Counted from the first letter of the stretch, positions 30,301-39,787 are shown. The stretch: DNA of 64,000 nucleotides from Symsagittifera roscoffensis (GCF_963678635.1 NC_087066.1:38633755-38697754); one strand, 5' to 3'. Notes: generated by a model from the letters alone, not told the origin. Translations and numbers: made by a program.

Positions 30301-33300
30301 TTTGAAGAAATTCTGATTGATTTTCATATATGTGTGATGAAAAAGGTTGTTCATATATGACAGATTCATAGTCATTTTCGACTTTTATCATATTGATAGA
30401 AAGAGTGTTTTCTGTATCGCTTTCTGAATCTGATGATGTACAGTTTATTTGATTGAGTTGTAACGTATCAGTTACCGTATCATCAATACCTGGAGGGTCT
30501 GATGTTGTTTCTGGGTTAGACTGTACTTGATTGATTTGTCTTTGATGTTTAGGTGTACTACTTCTGTGACGATTATTAGAGTTATTATAGTGATTATTAT
30601 TCCGGTGTGGTGATTGGGAATAATTTCTATAACGGTTATTATAACTTGAATGTCGATTTTGTGAATTATTTCGCGATCTATTTTGATAATTGCTGTTTGG
30701 TCTGTTATATGAGTTATTTCTTGATCGGTTAATTGGATAATATTGATTTCGATTGTTTGAATAACTTCTATTTCGATTATTGGAATAATTTCTATTTCTA
30801 TTATATGATGAGTTTCGTGATTGATTGTTTGGATAGTATCTGTTTCTTGATTGGGAATTAGATCTAGAAGCAAACTGTGTTGTGTTTGAATTAGATCTGG
30901 AGTAGTTATTTCTACTATTTGGTCTATTGTAGTGATTTTGTGATGAATTTTGTGTGTTTCTTCGTTCTGGCGATCTTCCTCTATAACTTGAGTTATATGG
31001 GGATTGATTTCTTGTATAGCTTGTATTGTTCGGAAGTGGTTTTCCGGAACTATTGTTGCTGTATACATTTTTGTTTGGTAGATTTTGATCTTTCTTCATA
31101 TATTGATAGAATGACTTATTTGGTTCTTTGTATTTTTGAGGTTTATTTTGACTATCTTGCTGTTTTTGTCTACATTCAGAAATACTATGTCCGTATCGTC
31201 GGCAATAATTACACCATTTTTTGAAAGATGGTTTGCCTTTAAAGTTTGGGTTCTTTTCATAAATATTGAGTATTTCAGTGATTTTCTCAACGAGGTCTGT
31301 ATCTGATTCCTGTATATTGTTTATATTAGTGGGAGTTGTTTCAATTCTGTTAACGTTTTGTAATTTCAGATTTTCCGTTTCTTCTAGTTTCATCGTGATT
31401 TCTGCTTGTTCTAATTTGTCTACTAGTTTTCGAAAATCTAAATCGGGTTCTCGAATTGAAGAAGGATGGGATGCTCTCTTTTTTATTGCTATTTTCCTTA
31501 ATTGTGGTGTTAAGGTCATCATTAAGATTTCTGTCATTTTTGTATTTTTATAGTCGTGTGTATTTAGTGAATATGCTTTTCGAACTAGTGTTTCGATTCG
31601 TACTGCTAATTGCTTGATGGTTTCGTTTGGTAATCTGCGAATTTCATTGCATAAAACTCTTTGTTGTTGTTTGTTTCTTTCAGAGTCAAACATTTTTGAA
31701 AATTCCTGTGTAAACCTTTTCCAATTTGATTTTATTTCTAGAGGTAGTACTGAAAACCATTTTAGGGCTGCGCCATCTAAGGTTGTTTGTATCAACGCTG
31801 TGCGTCGATGTATCCAGTTTTGATGTAGTGGCGTATTAATTGGTTCAGGTCCAATGTTTAAAATCAGGTTTGCTGTTACTGCATTTAAATAATCTTCTAC
31901 AGAGTATTCAGGGTCTTCTACAGAGTAAACAGGAACAGGTTTGTTTGATGTTATTGATGATCCACCCATAAGGTATGGATTCATTGTCATTTGTAATGAT
32001 TCTGCTGCATTTGGCATTTGAGAAAAATTTGAAAGTTGGTTTCTTGTTATTTCATGTTGTTGGAGATAATATGGGAGTGGTATTTCATTTTGCATTTGTG
32101 ATGGTTGATACGAGTGTGCAGTCATTGGATTTTGTTGTTGAATTGGTTGAAAAGATTGTGTATTAATTGGATTTTGTTGCTGAATTGGTTGTTGGTATTG
32201 TGTATCTATCGGTTGTGGAGAAAAAATTCTATGATTTGTATGTGGTTTCTGTGCTCCTTGTCCACGATATTCTTGAGTATATGGTGCAAATATATCTGGT
32301 TGTAAGAAATCATCATCTGAGGATAAATAATCCATTTGATAAGATGTCTGTTTTTTATTTTTATTTTGTTGAAAAAATGGGTAATTTTCACTGTGATCCT
32401 GTGGAGGATTTGTTTGGAAATTTATTGAATTAGGTTGGGCCATTGGGTTATCCCAGTTTCGAGATCTTGTATACTGGTTAAAATTTCTTCGTGGTTGGTA
32501 ATTTGTTTTTGATGGATGTGTATAATTATAATTATGGTCTGCAAAGTTGTTTCTAGTGAATGTTTTGCGTGTTTTTGATGGTATTGTCATGGGTCTGTAT
32601 GTTTGGTAATCCATATGTGAATATTTTGGAGCAACCGAAGGTTTAACGGTTGATTGTAGGGTTACTTGTGTTTGTGAAGGATTTGTATTTCTTGGTGTTG
32701 TTAAATTTGGGTGTATTGGTGAAATACTTTGTTGTGTAGTTGTTGTGTGTACAATTTCTTCATTTATGAAGTGTGATGGTGTCTGGATATCTTGTTGAGT
32801 AAGATTCCTAGTTCCATTGAGGTTTTCGTTGTGTATGACTGTAGAGTTTAATTTATTATTTTGTGTATCGGGCAAAAATGTATTATAGTTTAATGGTGTT
32901 GCATCAATGGTGAATGGTATTACTCTTACATAATCTCTTATGTAAGATATTGTACTTATTGCTTGACTTGAGATTGATTGTGGGAAGCTTATAAATGCGG
33001 GATGAGACCATTCGGGGTCCCAAACATAATCTGATTGTTCTGTGATAGCGGTATCATCGTTCGAATTTTGGGGTCTAAAATTTTTTCTTGCTTGTGCAAT
33101 TAAATCAATATTGTGTGTGAAATAATCTATTATGAACCATGCCAAAGTTTTTTGTAGATCGTGTTTTGTATGTTGTGAAACGTCGTCTTTCGTGAAATTT
33201 TCTTTAATAATGTTTAAATAACTAGAGAGTAGTGTGATTTCATGTCGTACTCTTAAATGTTTAGATGTTTCTGTCGGTGAGACATTTGTTATTGGGATTT

Positions 33301-33736
33301 TGTTTTCTAATATCGAAATATAACTATATATTATTGCGAAAACTTCATTAGTGAAAATGGAGTTTGCTCTTTGTGAGTTATGGTATTGGATGCTTTTTAT
33401 ATATTCTGAAAAAACTTTTGAAAATTCTAAATCAAGATCGTCTGTTTGAATTGTATATTTCCTATGATTATGGTTTGGTGAGGTGAATTCTATGGAGTAG
33501 ATTCCATATTGTTGTGTTATGTTGCATATATCTTTTAGGTAGTGGTCTATGATTTGTCTTTTGATTTTTACATCTGGGAACTCTGTTTTACATGGACTGA
33601 TTCCGGGTTCAAATAAATTTAATAGTAAATTTTTGCAAAATATATGCTGTCCTCTATCAGTGGTTGCATCTACTATAAAAGGAAAGATTTCATCATCATC
33701 TGGAGTTTCGTCACCTGGGGTGTGCGTTGAGCTCAT
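27359..33736 (-). CDS. gag-pol: Element 1 Gag-Pol polyprotein, 2125 aa
   Basis: Gag and Pol lie in a single frame without a shift. Residues 1 to about 830: large Gag with a Q/N/P-rich middle and a capsid-like helical part (WFSVLPLEIKSNWKRFTQEF, about 665-685). Zinc knuckle CX2CX4HX4C at 842-855 (31172-31213). A 170-residue R/N/S/Y-rich tract follows (about 890-1070), a probable RNA-binding tail. Protease DSGA at 1224-1227. Reverse transcriptase with VLDARYLN, FTTADMNSAYNQMPL and YLDD at 1732-1735. RNase H with CDASNFGIGAALL (D about 1881) and TDHKPI (about 1951). Stop TAG at 27359-27361, with integrase continuing in the same frame. The ATG overlaps the upstream 155-aa ORF by 26 bases. Typical of Ty3/Gypsy, but Gag is about twice the usual size. 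Confidence 0.93.
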   Translation of the reverse strand: MSSTHTPGDETPDDDEIFPFIVDATTDRGQHIFCKNLLLNLFEPGISPCKTEFPDVKIKRQIIDHYLKDICNITQQYGIYSIEFTSPNHNHRKYTIQTDDLDLEFSKVFSEYIKSIQYHNSQRANSIFTNEVFAIIYSYISILENKIPITNVSPTETSKHLRVRHEITLLSSYLNIIKENFTKDDVSQHTKHDLQKTLAWFIIDYFTHNIDLIAQARKNFRPQNSNDDTAITEQSDYVWDPEWSHPAFISFPQSISSQAISTISYIRDYVRVIPFTIDATPLNYNTFLPDTQNNKLNSTVIHNENLNGTRNLTQQDIQTPSHFINEEIVHTTTTQQSISPIHPNLTTPRNTNPSQTQVTLQSTVKPSVAPKYSHMDYQTYRPMTIPSKTRKTFTRNNFADHNYNYTHPSKTNYQPRRNFNQYTRSRNWDNPMAQPNSINFQTNPPQDHSENYPFFQQNKNKKQTSYQMDYLSSDDDFLQPDIFAPYTQEYRGQGAQKPHTNHRIFSPQPIDTQYQQPIQQQNPINTQSFQPIQQQNPMTAHSYQPSQMQNEIPLPYYLQQHEITRNQLSNFSQMPNAAESLQMTMNPYLMGGSSITSNKPVPVYSVEDPEYSVEDYLNAVTANLILNIGPEPINTPLHQNWIHRRTALIQTTLDGAALKWFSVLPLEIKSNWKRFTQEFSKMFDSERNKQQQRVLCNEIRRLPNETIKQLAVRIETLVRKAYSLNTHDYKNTKMTEILMMTLTPQLRKIAIKKRASHPSSIREPDLDFRKLVDKLEQAEITMKLEETENLKLQNVNRIETTPTNINNIQESDTDLVEKITEILNIYEKNPNFKGKPSFKKWCNYCRRYGHSISECRQKQQDSQNKPQKYKEPNKSFYQYMKKDQNLPNKNVYSNNSSGKPLPNNTSYTRNQSPYNSSYRGRSPERRNTQNSSQNHYNRPNSRNNYSRSNSNTTQFASRSNSQSRNRYYPNNQSRNSSYNRNRNYSNNRNRSYSNNRNQYYPINRSRNNSYNRPNSNYQNRSRNNSQNRHSSYNNRYRNYSQSPHRNNNHYNNSNNRHRSSTPKHQRQINQVQSNPETTSDPPGIDDTVTDTLQLNQINCTSSDSESDTENTLSINMIKVENDYESVIYEQPFSSHIYENQSEFLQNYYTTPINSTPTTQETNEINTTNQTNKNIKTKCLNTNHIYQNIQKEQPKEKIWTIPFLLESPRNKEFQPPDLEIDFLIDSGAESNIINIPTWNEIKTLHPKLTPLETSSKLATAQGSTLINYGKIQLFLLPTRTMEQSKILNKPFKQIFHITDIKYNIIGIPFISKYIPTINILNSKILIKDKYTKTKETSLTFFQRLNKQPPFFSKFYPIFNQQRKHLKPLSGNIYNFSIKQVHQYDKEQNKQKFYMSDFEFKPIHKFFKITISSIKYLKNSNSDIISLHVYNNTPYQVTLPLGLLGYCETNATISPIHEKAYRVNNILQLLDICQSTILNEELSINNIISNENRNTDYFTKTPYFKPTFNISNYTEDQQKFLTMFNFQHSQITQDEFEKLAKQLIKYSSVYATSKFDVGKISSSLHLPLKPDAVFKKQRASKVPIHLHDKVNRLLDILEQYNIISPVNKEEQPKGNTFINPVIILAKGESLKIVLDARYLNSLIDESKCNWPIEPIQVILTKINGKYFTTADMNSAYNQMPLDEQSRRLTQFVIGNQQYEFNRLFYGISIGPAAFSAFMSKIFRPLILKKNAITYLDDVFMQSQTKDEMFNVLEKYHQILQNENLKAAPDKSHFFLTRVKFLGHNIERKTITPLKSRIDAIQKLQPPTNKKKIQEFLGMLNFLSKYVYKMQLYLRPFYNILRQQNNFEWNTEHQTRFEEIKKLLTEQISNTIPDPNQPFYAMCDASNFGIGAALLQSHNGTNKMNLISANSRLFTQAELRLSTLMRECTAIIYTLTEYEFLILGSKHPTVLFTDHKPIIFLFTQKSNPNHRVYRFQLILMKFPNLHIVWTAGKNLALPDTLSRNTPPELLTQKTTVEIPKNIKFYLAENETSPRLECKYAVKTDVEQSQINSLQLFPLYLDCQNNHYEVDLLGTSTFKPIPYSQWIKNNTQQKRTKQHPPKKDHFPLIEKENLTDKINLSGPQTNDSK

Positions 33737-34178
33737 TTTTTCGTTCGATGACTGTTAATATGTAATTATTAATGTGTCGAATTGGTTGATTCCAATTGTA
33801 TAAATGTACTGGTTTATGTTTATACTGCTTTTTTATTCTTCTTTTTCCTCTTTTTGATGAATTTGAAGTTGTTTCTGAGTCAGAAAAATATAATTGATCG
33901 TGAAGTGGGCAATTTTTATCTATTGATTGTTTTAGTTTGTAAAGTTCGTCTAAACTGTTGGTTTCTGATTCTGAAAATGCGTTTCGATTTTTTGAAAATC
34001 TTTTTCGTGTTATTTGTCTTTGTTTCGTTATTATTTTTCTTTTTAGTGTTTGTCGTTTTGTTCGAATGTATCCTACTGTTTGTGTATGAGGTGTGATTAC
34101 AAGGTCGTATTTTTTGTTATCTATTTCACAATTGTGTAAAACGATTGTTTGTTTATTTCCTAGGTTTTTAAATGACAT
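33711..34178 (-). CDS. Element 1 small basic ORF upstream of gag, 155 aa
   Basis: Not recognised. ATG at 34176-34178; frame intact for 155 codons, ending 26 bases inside the gag-pol start, which is in the +1 frame. Strongly basic in two patches (RTKRQTLKRKIITKQRQITRKR and KRGKRRIKKQYKHK) separated by an acidic serine patch (SESETNSLDELYK ... SDSETTSN). Such composition would suit a nucleic-acid-binding or nuclear protein, but no motif is diagnostic. The close overlap with gag-pol suggests leaky scanning or reinitiation onto the gag ATG. Confidence 0.55.
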   Translation of the reverse strand: MSFKNLGNKQTIVLHNCEIDNKKYDLVITPHTQTVGYIRTKRQTLKRKIITKQRQITRKRFSKNRNAFSESETNSLDELYKLKQSIDKNCPLHDQLYFSDSETTSNSSKRGKRRIKKQYKHKPVHLYNWNQPIRHINNYILTVIERKNELNAHPR

Positions 34179-35113
34179 AAGGTTTAGGATGACGGATGCA
34201 AAAAGGTGTTAAGTGAATTCTAATTGCTTAAACTGTTAGTCCTTACGATTTTTTGGTTAGCTTAACCTGGGTCTATTTGTTCAGGGTTGGAGAGAAAAAA
34301 TTATATCTATTCCGGAGAATGATTTTTACTTTCTCGTGACTAGTATAAGTTAAGGTGTTAACTTACTTAATCTTACTTAGGGGTAGTGATTGTGTTCAAG
34401 GGTTGGAGAATAGTAAATCGATCCACAAAGTTCAGGTATAATTAGAACGCGAGTAGTTCGTTAGATACTATTTTAAACTTACTAAGTCTAAGATTTATCC
34501 TGGGTCTGGTAAGAGGTGGGAGTTAAGTGAAGGATGAATAACCGAAGTTCTTCACTGTTTATCTTAATTTGAATGATTAGTTTTGTTTAAAAATTTCTAT
34601 TAGTCTTGGGTCTGTAGAAAGGGTTGGATAGTGAATCGACGTTTGAGGTCGTTAGACACTAGTTAAGTGGGTGGGGGAGAACAAAATTGTTCTTTTTGAT
34701 CCAAGGATAGGCCTTGATGATCAGGTTTGAAATTTAATTAACTAGAAAATGATTTAAGATCCAAGGATAAGCCTTGATGATCTGTTTTTAAAATTAAGTG
34801 AATTTAAGTTTTAATAAAGATTGAAATTTATTGTAAAGAAAAGATTTAGTGTTTTGATGATATTAGTGAGCTTATGATTGCTGTTATGTTTTAGGTGATG
34901 AAGCTGGGGCAACAGAATGATTTATGATTACTAACCATTTATTGTCATGCTACTAATTTTTATTTTTATTTTTCAATAATTATTTTTCAAACATGTTTTG
35001 TATATTACTGCAGAGTTTTAGGAAAACGATCTGAGATCTTTTTATCAATCGTTATTGTATATTATTAATTTTGTTTAGCGCCTGAAATGATTTTGAAGAT
35101 TAACTTCAAGGTT

Positions 35114-35347
35114 TTATGTTTGCAAATGAAAATCTAAATTCATTGCCAGTAGTATTCTAAATATAAAAGTTTGTTCTGGTTTTTGCCTAACTATCATATA
35201 GCTATATGGCAAGTTTCTACTTTGTCGTATGTCGTCTCTGGTTCGAGGTCTTCTTCCAATTCCGGGTAGTTCTGTTATGGTTCGGAATATTGGCTTTGAT
35301 CTATTGAGTCGTAGAGACATTTCGATTAAATTATTGTCGTATAACAT
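35114..35347 (-). CDS. Leader ORF of element 1, 77 aa, doubtful
   Basis: First ATG-headed frame after the PBS (ATG at 35345-35347). Basic, arginine-rich (SLRLNRSKPIF, GIGRRPRTRDDIRQSRN). No domain recognised. May be an upstream ORF, a short coding exon carried on spliced RNAs, or chance. Confidence 0.3.
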   Translation of the reverse strand: MLYDNNLIEMSLRLNRSKPIFRTITELPGIGRRPRTRDDIRQSRNLPYSYMIVRQKPEQTFIFRILLAMNLDFHLQT

Positions 35348-35413
35348 TTTGTAAATGTTTTTGTCTAATTTCTAATCTATTTTGGTTAATTCTAAGCTAT
35401 TAAGGTCTTGTTC

Positions 35414-35432
35414 GAGACTTATGGTCGCACCA
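35414..35432 (-). promoter_or_regulatory. Primer-binding site of element 1
   Basis: Two bases inside the 5' LTR the minus strand reads TGGTGCGACCATAAGTCTC. The leading TGG pairs with a tRNA 3' CCA, so this is a tRNA-primed element. The first ten bases recur at 6220-6229. I could not identify the tRNA with certainty. Confidence 0.75.
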
Positions 35433-35434
35433 GA

Positions 35435-35844
35435 TGAGTTAGGACTGGAGTGTATAACTCATAGAGTAATTTCGGATAGGGTACACCGTCTGCTCGTCAC
35501 GCTATCTTATTTTCGGCCGGATAGATTCGTGCAACTTCTTAGTCTAATACCGATCCTAATCTTACTCTTATACTATCTAGTCTCAGGTTGTTTAACTAGT
35601 CTCTGCTAGGCTCAATAGATCTAGGGTATACTGGTTTATTGCGGCTGCTGAAGTACTCGGAAGAGTCCAACTAATTTCTAAGTTAAATTCAAATCTCTCT
35701 GGTGCTGAAATTACAAGTAACTTCAGCACTTACAAATAAGTGGGTTGTTAGTTAGATGGATCATGATTGGTTAATATTAAATACTTTACATTGGTAAAAT
35801 ATCTAATTTATCCAATCATAAAATGTAGTTTAGATCAGGTTCCA
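35435..35844 (-). repeat. 5' LTR of element 1
   Basis: 410 bp, one mismatch to the LTR at 16932-17341. Same TG...CA ends, AATAAA on the minus strand (35635-35640) and imperfect palindrome (35702-35729). It should hold the promoter for the minus-strand genes; no convincing TATA box was picked out. Confidence 0.95.
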
Positions 35845-35848
35845 TCAG
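35845..35848. repeat. Target site duplication TCAG, right copy
   Basis: Matches 16928-16931 exactly; see the left copy. Confidence 0.85.
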
Positions 35849-35936
35849 CCTCATATTACAAACTAATCAAAAACAAAAAATTGAATCGATGTTGAATGTT
35901 TTTATGGTAAATTTATTGTGTAAATCTCGGATCTTG

Positions 35937-36545
35937 TTAATTGTTCGGACTTTCGTGACGAAAGTAATGGAATATTTCTGCTCGAGGTGGGTTTTTTTCT
36001 TCACACAAATTTCGACTTTTTACCTAGCCATTTTTGACAGAACTTTTTTATATCATATAATCCGTCTTAGAATCACTCCAAATTGGTAGAAGAAAATTTA
36101 TTTGCCATAATTGATTTGTTACTAGGAGCAAAATTTATCAGTTTGTACTTTATATGACGTGTGGGGGATGATTTTGACAAAAAGGTCAGATTTAAAAAAA
36201 AATTAATTTTTTTTCTCCATTTAAATTTTTCATGTGATTACTGCCCCATAGACCTCAAAAGGCAGTCAGAACATTCAGGCTTCACCCTGACACACGCAGT
36301 TTTGTTTTCCCGACTTTCGTAACGAAATTAACGGAATATTTGTGCTCGGGGTGGATTTTTTTTCAGACAAATTTTGAATTCGAAGTTTTTAACTAGCCAT
36401 TTTTAACGGTTTTTTTTGAAAAGATCATTCAAAAAAATTGTTGTCTTGAACTTAAATTTGAAAGATATAACCAGTAATCATTTTTCGTAAAATTATGGGG
36501 GTTTAAAGATTGTCATTTTGGCCAATTTGGGACAATTAAAGCGCG
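35937..36545 (+). repeat. Interspersed repeat family B, two copies in a row
   Basis: First copy starts GTTCGGACTTTCGTGACGAAAGT (split here by context) and ends near AAGGCAGTCAGAACATTCAGGCTTCACCC (about 36310). The second begins CCCGACTTTCGTAACGAAAT at about 36320. Both share GGAATATTTCTGCTCG-GGTGG, CAGACAAATTT, AACTAGCCATTTTT. Family also at 42600-42970, 43008-43520, 59100-59440 and 60339-60875. In the FHL intron. Confidence 0.65.
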
Positions 36546-36957
36546 ATATATTTAGAGACAGAGATGTCGAGAGACAGTGATCTCGAAATGTTCGTCGATG
36601 AAAACATACCATAAATTAATTCCAGCCACATTGCTTTGGAAAGCAGTCTTTTTGCAGTCCGATCGAAACCAGCAGGCCTATTGGGATAACGCTCATTTGA
36701 ACCACAGGTTGTTATCGCCAGAGTTGATGGTTGGAACAGTCTAAACGCACTTTGCGCCTCACACAATTCTCCCTTCTTAATTTTAGTGGATCATTTCACC
36801 CCTCATAAATCATTAAGAGGCCAAACTGTACCTAAATGCGGGTTCCGCTTGAAGTTTATTCCGCCAGAACTTTTTGCGAAATCAAACATCAAACGCGAAA
36901 TGTGAGTGTGGCAAAACGTGTTGCATTCGGCAATAATACCGAATGATTATATTTCAG

Positions 36958-37065
36958 GTGAAAGTGTATTGTCAGCCGTGTGGTTTTGCCGTGAAAGGAT
37001 ACACGCTCGACAAGACCATCTTCTCCCAATCCAACAAGGAAAACGAAGGCCCGTACACAAGTCAA
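36958..37065 (+). CDS. FHL: FHL exon: last LIM4 zinc ligands, beyond the retroelement
   Basis: 36 codons between acceptor TATTTCAG and donor CAA|GTAAGC. Begins V-K-V-Y-C-Q-P-C-G, the missing closing C-X2-C of LIM4, then a hydrophilic stretch (SQSNKENEGPYTSQ). Phase 0 on both sides, fitting the 15545-15672 exon. This join shows that the 18.9-kb element lies inside an FHL intron. Confidence 0.88.
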
Positions 37066-37981
37066 GTAAGCATATTGTCTTAGAATAAGTCAGATATTTG
37101 GGAGTGCCTAGTGCTAAGCCGACTAACTCTAGACGATAGCCATGGTTTATCTTGCAAGACCTTGAGATCTTGCAAGATTTTTGCAAAGAATGTTTATCTT
37201 CCAATAATATGTTTATCTTGCAAGAAATTTGGCAGCGTATGTTTATCTCACAAAAGTCTTGCAAGATAGCATTGTTATATATGCTGCCGGAACGTCAAGT
37301 TGCAATTTTTTAAAAAGTATGGAGAAAACTCCGACCCTATAGTAGCTTACAACATATTCGGTGGTCCCATGGCCTGTTTTTGAAGACACTCGGTTGTAAA
37401 CTATCACGGATTATTTTACTTGCTTTATTTTCTCAATGAAATCTAATTAAAAACATGAAAATTCATCTGAAGATCTTCATCACTTCAAAGGGCGATCTAA
37501 ACCGGACGCACGTTTATTTAACTCAATTATGGCGGCGATGGAGTCCCCTTTATTCCTGGTTGTAGTTGTAGAGAAGATGTCTTTTTTGAAGAAATCTAAA
37601 TCTTTCATAGTCCTCAGAAGTTTCTTTCAAAAAAGGAAGATAATTAGCGTTCTGATAAAAAATTGTAAAATCAAATTACCTGATTAACATCTTCCCAGTC
37701 CTAAAACGTTTCCCAAGAATAAAATCAGACCAGAACCATCAATTTGGCTATCTTTTTTTTGCTAGTCATCAATTAATCACCGTCGTAGCGATTTTTAAGA
37801 CGACAAAAAGCTCAAAGGACAGCCAGTAATTTGAAATCTTATTTGGTAAAAATCAACTAAAAAAACTCGCATCACTTTTCCGAATCACCAATTTTCTTAA
37901 AATCCGAGATCCGTTCTTAATTAAACAAGATCATGATTAATTTACTTAAGAAAATGTTCTCATTTTTATTTTGGTTTCAAG
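37066..37981. other. Last FHL intron
   Basis: AT-rich; contains a cluster of CTTGCAAGA-type words (about 37150-37270: repeated GTTTATCTTGCAAGA). No gene seen. Confidence 0.55.
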
Positions 37982-38047
37982 GATAATTTGAAGGACAATG
38001 ACGAAGGTGTGACTACCAACCGCAGAAGCAGAGGACTGAAGGTGTGA
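37982..38047 (+). CDS. FHL: FHL terminal exon
   Basis: After acceptor TTTCAAG the phase-0 frame runs for 21 residues (DNLKDNDEGVTTNRRSRGLK-V) to TGA at 38045-38047. A weak polypyrimidine tract and the short length make the exon choice tentative, but phase and codon quality fit. An alternative is read-through into GTGTGA as a donor with a further exon. Confidence 0.6.
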   Translation, partial: DNLKDNDEGVTTNRRSRGLKV

Positions 38048-39139
38048 TCAAGTTAAAACTAGATTATTAATCAAGTTCAATGTAAATATTAAGTATGTAC
38101 TTTTGTAACTATCGTTTCTTTCCTATTGAATTCTGTGAACATTGATTTTTTTTTCTGTTCAGCTGCAAGCATGATGATGTGAAGAATATATTTTGACGGC
38201 GGTCATTAGAAGTTAAATATATCAATGCAGGCCTGAAGTTTGATGAAAACAGATGATGAAAAAATTGATAAAAAAATTAATTAGAATGGTTAATTGTAAA
38301 TTAGAAAAAAGGTTATCACATTATGCATAATTTCAGGAGTTTGTTGTTTTTGCCAATTTTCAGCACGTCTGGTTTTTCCTAATCTGAGTTGAGTCTAAAA
38401 CACTAAAAAGATTAAGAGATTATTTAAAAAGCAACAGATTATGCTCTAAAACTTATTTTCGCGTTTAAAAACTTTTGGAAGCTAAGTTTGATTATTGTTT
38501 GGTTCAGTGCTGTTCGATCAACAAAATTGGGATCAAAATTTGCATTAGAGTTTTTTGACGCAAAGATAAGTACAAAAAAACTGCCGTATGGGGGCGAGGT
38601 GTTTTATTTAACTTTTGCAGTCGCGATTCGAGCTTCAACGAGAAATGCAAACTTTTTTGTGTCAAAAAGACATGCTTTTCATTTTTAATTATTGTAAGAA
38701 TGGAGTTTTGCTTCGAAAAGATTTTAAAAAGGGACAAGAGAATGATATCATAATATGATTTTTTGAATTTTTCTTGTTATTGCAAAAGTGATGGTGAGAA
38801 GAATCTCCTGTGATGGATGCGCGTCAGCTGTCCAATCTTGTTTTTTCAACCTCAAAAGCGGAATTGATCTTTATTGAAAGTTCTCCAATGCTCTTCTTGT
38901 AAAGTCGCGTTTTGTTTTAAATCAAAAATTTTGAAGTTCTATTGATCATTTTTCATTGCCGTTTTTACTTCAAAGAAAGCGATCAGGTTGCAGTGAAAAT
39001 AGAACAGAATCTTCTAAAATTTAAAGCTCCAAGTTAGAATTTTCCTATAAATTATCTTATTTATTCTAAAATGTGTAAAAATTGACAAAAAATTTCCGGT
39101 TTTCCAGAATGAGCTAAAAGTAACAGAAACGCGTTTTCA
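38048..39139. other. No gene recognised
   Basis: AT-rich 3' flank of the FHL gene. No clear AATAAA directly behind the stop was found. Confidence 0.45.
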
Positions 39140-39215
39140 GTTTCGCAAATAGGTACCCGCACTCAGTAAAATGAGAAAATAATAGATTATAATGGGTTTT
39201 TATTGTCAGTCTCCA

Positions 39216-39387
39216 TAAATTATAAAAAAAATTGATTATAATCGATTAAAAATGGTGCGGGTAGTAGCTTGTTTTCATTTTCTAAATAATCTTTTGAGCA
39301 CTAAATTATAAAAAAAATTGATTATAATCGATTAAAAATGGTGCGGGTAGTAGCTTGTTTTCATTTTCTAAATAATCTTTTGAGCAC
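39216..39387. repeat. Perfect tandem duplication, 86-bp unit
   Basis: Two identical 86-bp units start at TAAATTATAAAAAAAATTG (39216 and 39302), followed by a partial third start at 39388. Confidence 0.9.
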
Positions 39388-39787
39388 TAAATTATAAAAA
39401 CAAAGATTCTCAGAAAATTACGATACTCTTGGTTTCTATAAGCATGAGTTTCATCTAATGAACTTGGGCAGAGGTATAAGTAAAATGAATTATATTGATT
39501 ATTTACATGTTTTATAAAGATAACTAAAAAAAGGCTGGCGGGTTTTGGATCAATCAGCTACAACTGACAGTTGATTGGCATACCCGCACTGAAGTTTCGT
39601 GGATAATAGGATATTAATTTGGATTTTCATAGTCAGTCTCTATAAAATAACAAAAATAATTGGTTTTAACATTTTCCTAATTTCAACCGCGAATATGAAA
39701 ATTTATAAAAAGTCACGTATTATTGTTATTATTTTAATTGAGTTTTATACCCGCGTTCAAACCAGCAATTAAACCCAAACCAACACT

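Larger units (their letters stand above)
34179..35434 (-). other. Element 1 5' leader
   Basis: 1.26 kb between the 5' LTR and the first ORF. Holds the PBS, a 77-codon ORF (35114-35347), a two-copy repeat of GATCCAAGGATARGCCTTGATGATC... type (34698-34722 and 34758-34782, period 60), looser echoes of GGGTTGGAGA near 34283, 34402 and 34626, and two minus-strand GTAAGT motifs (34361-34366 and 34477-34482) that could act as splice donors for spliced RNAs of the downstream genes. Confidence 0.55.
16932..35844 (-). mobile_element. 18.9-kb env-bearing Ty3/Gypsy-type LTR retroelement (element 1)
   Basis: Complete element delimited by two 410-bp direct LTRs with TG...CA ends and a TCAG target duplication. 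Genes run on the minus strand: leader ORF, 155-aa ORF, Gag-Pol, integrase (broken), 62-aa membrane ORF, ATG-less 376-codon frame, envelope-like protein, 264-aa ORF, 336-aa ORF. RT (YLDD), RNase H and GPY/F integrase place it in Ty3/Gypsy. At 18,913 bp it is about two to three times the usual Gypsy length because of the long leader, the large Gag, the roughly 5.5-kb env-to-ORF tail and long spacers. It lies antisense in an intron of the FHL gene. The LTRs differ at one base in 410, so the insertion is recent, yet integrase carries several breaks. Confidence 0.95.

Noticed and set aside
30472..31068. 198-codon minus-strand frame inside gag-pol
   Set aside because: It overlaps the R/N/S/Y-rich tract of Gag in another frame, and its I/T/H-repetitive composition is what the repetitive Gag codons give when read out of frame. 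No start context or overlap logic supports it.
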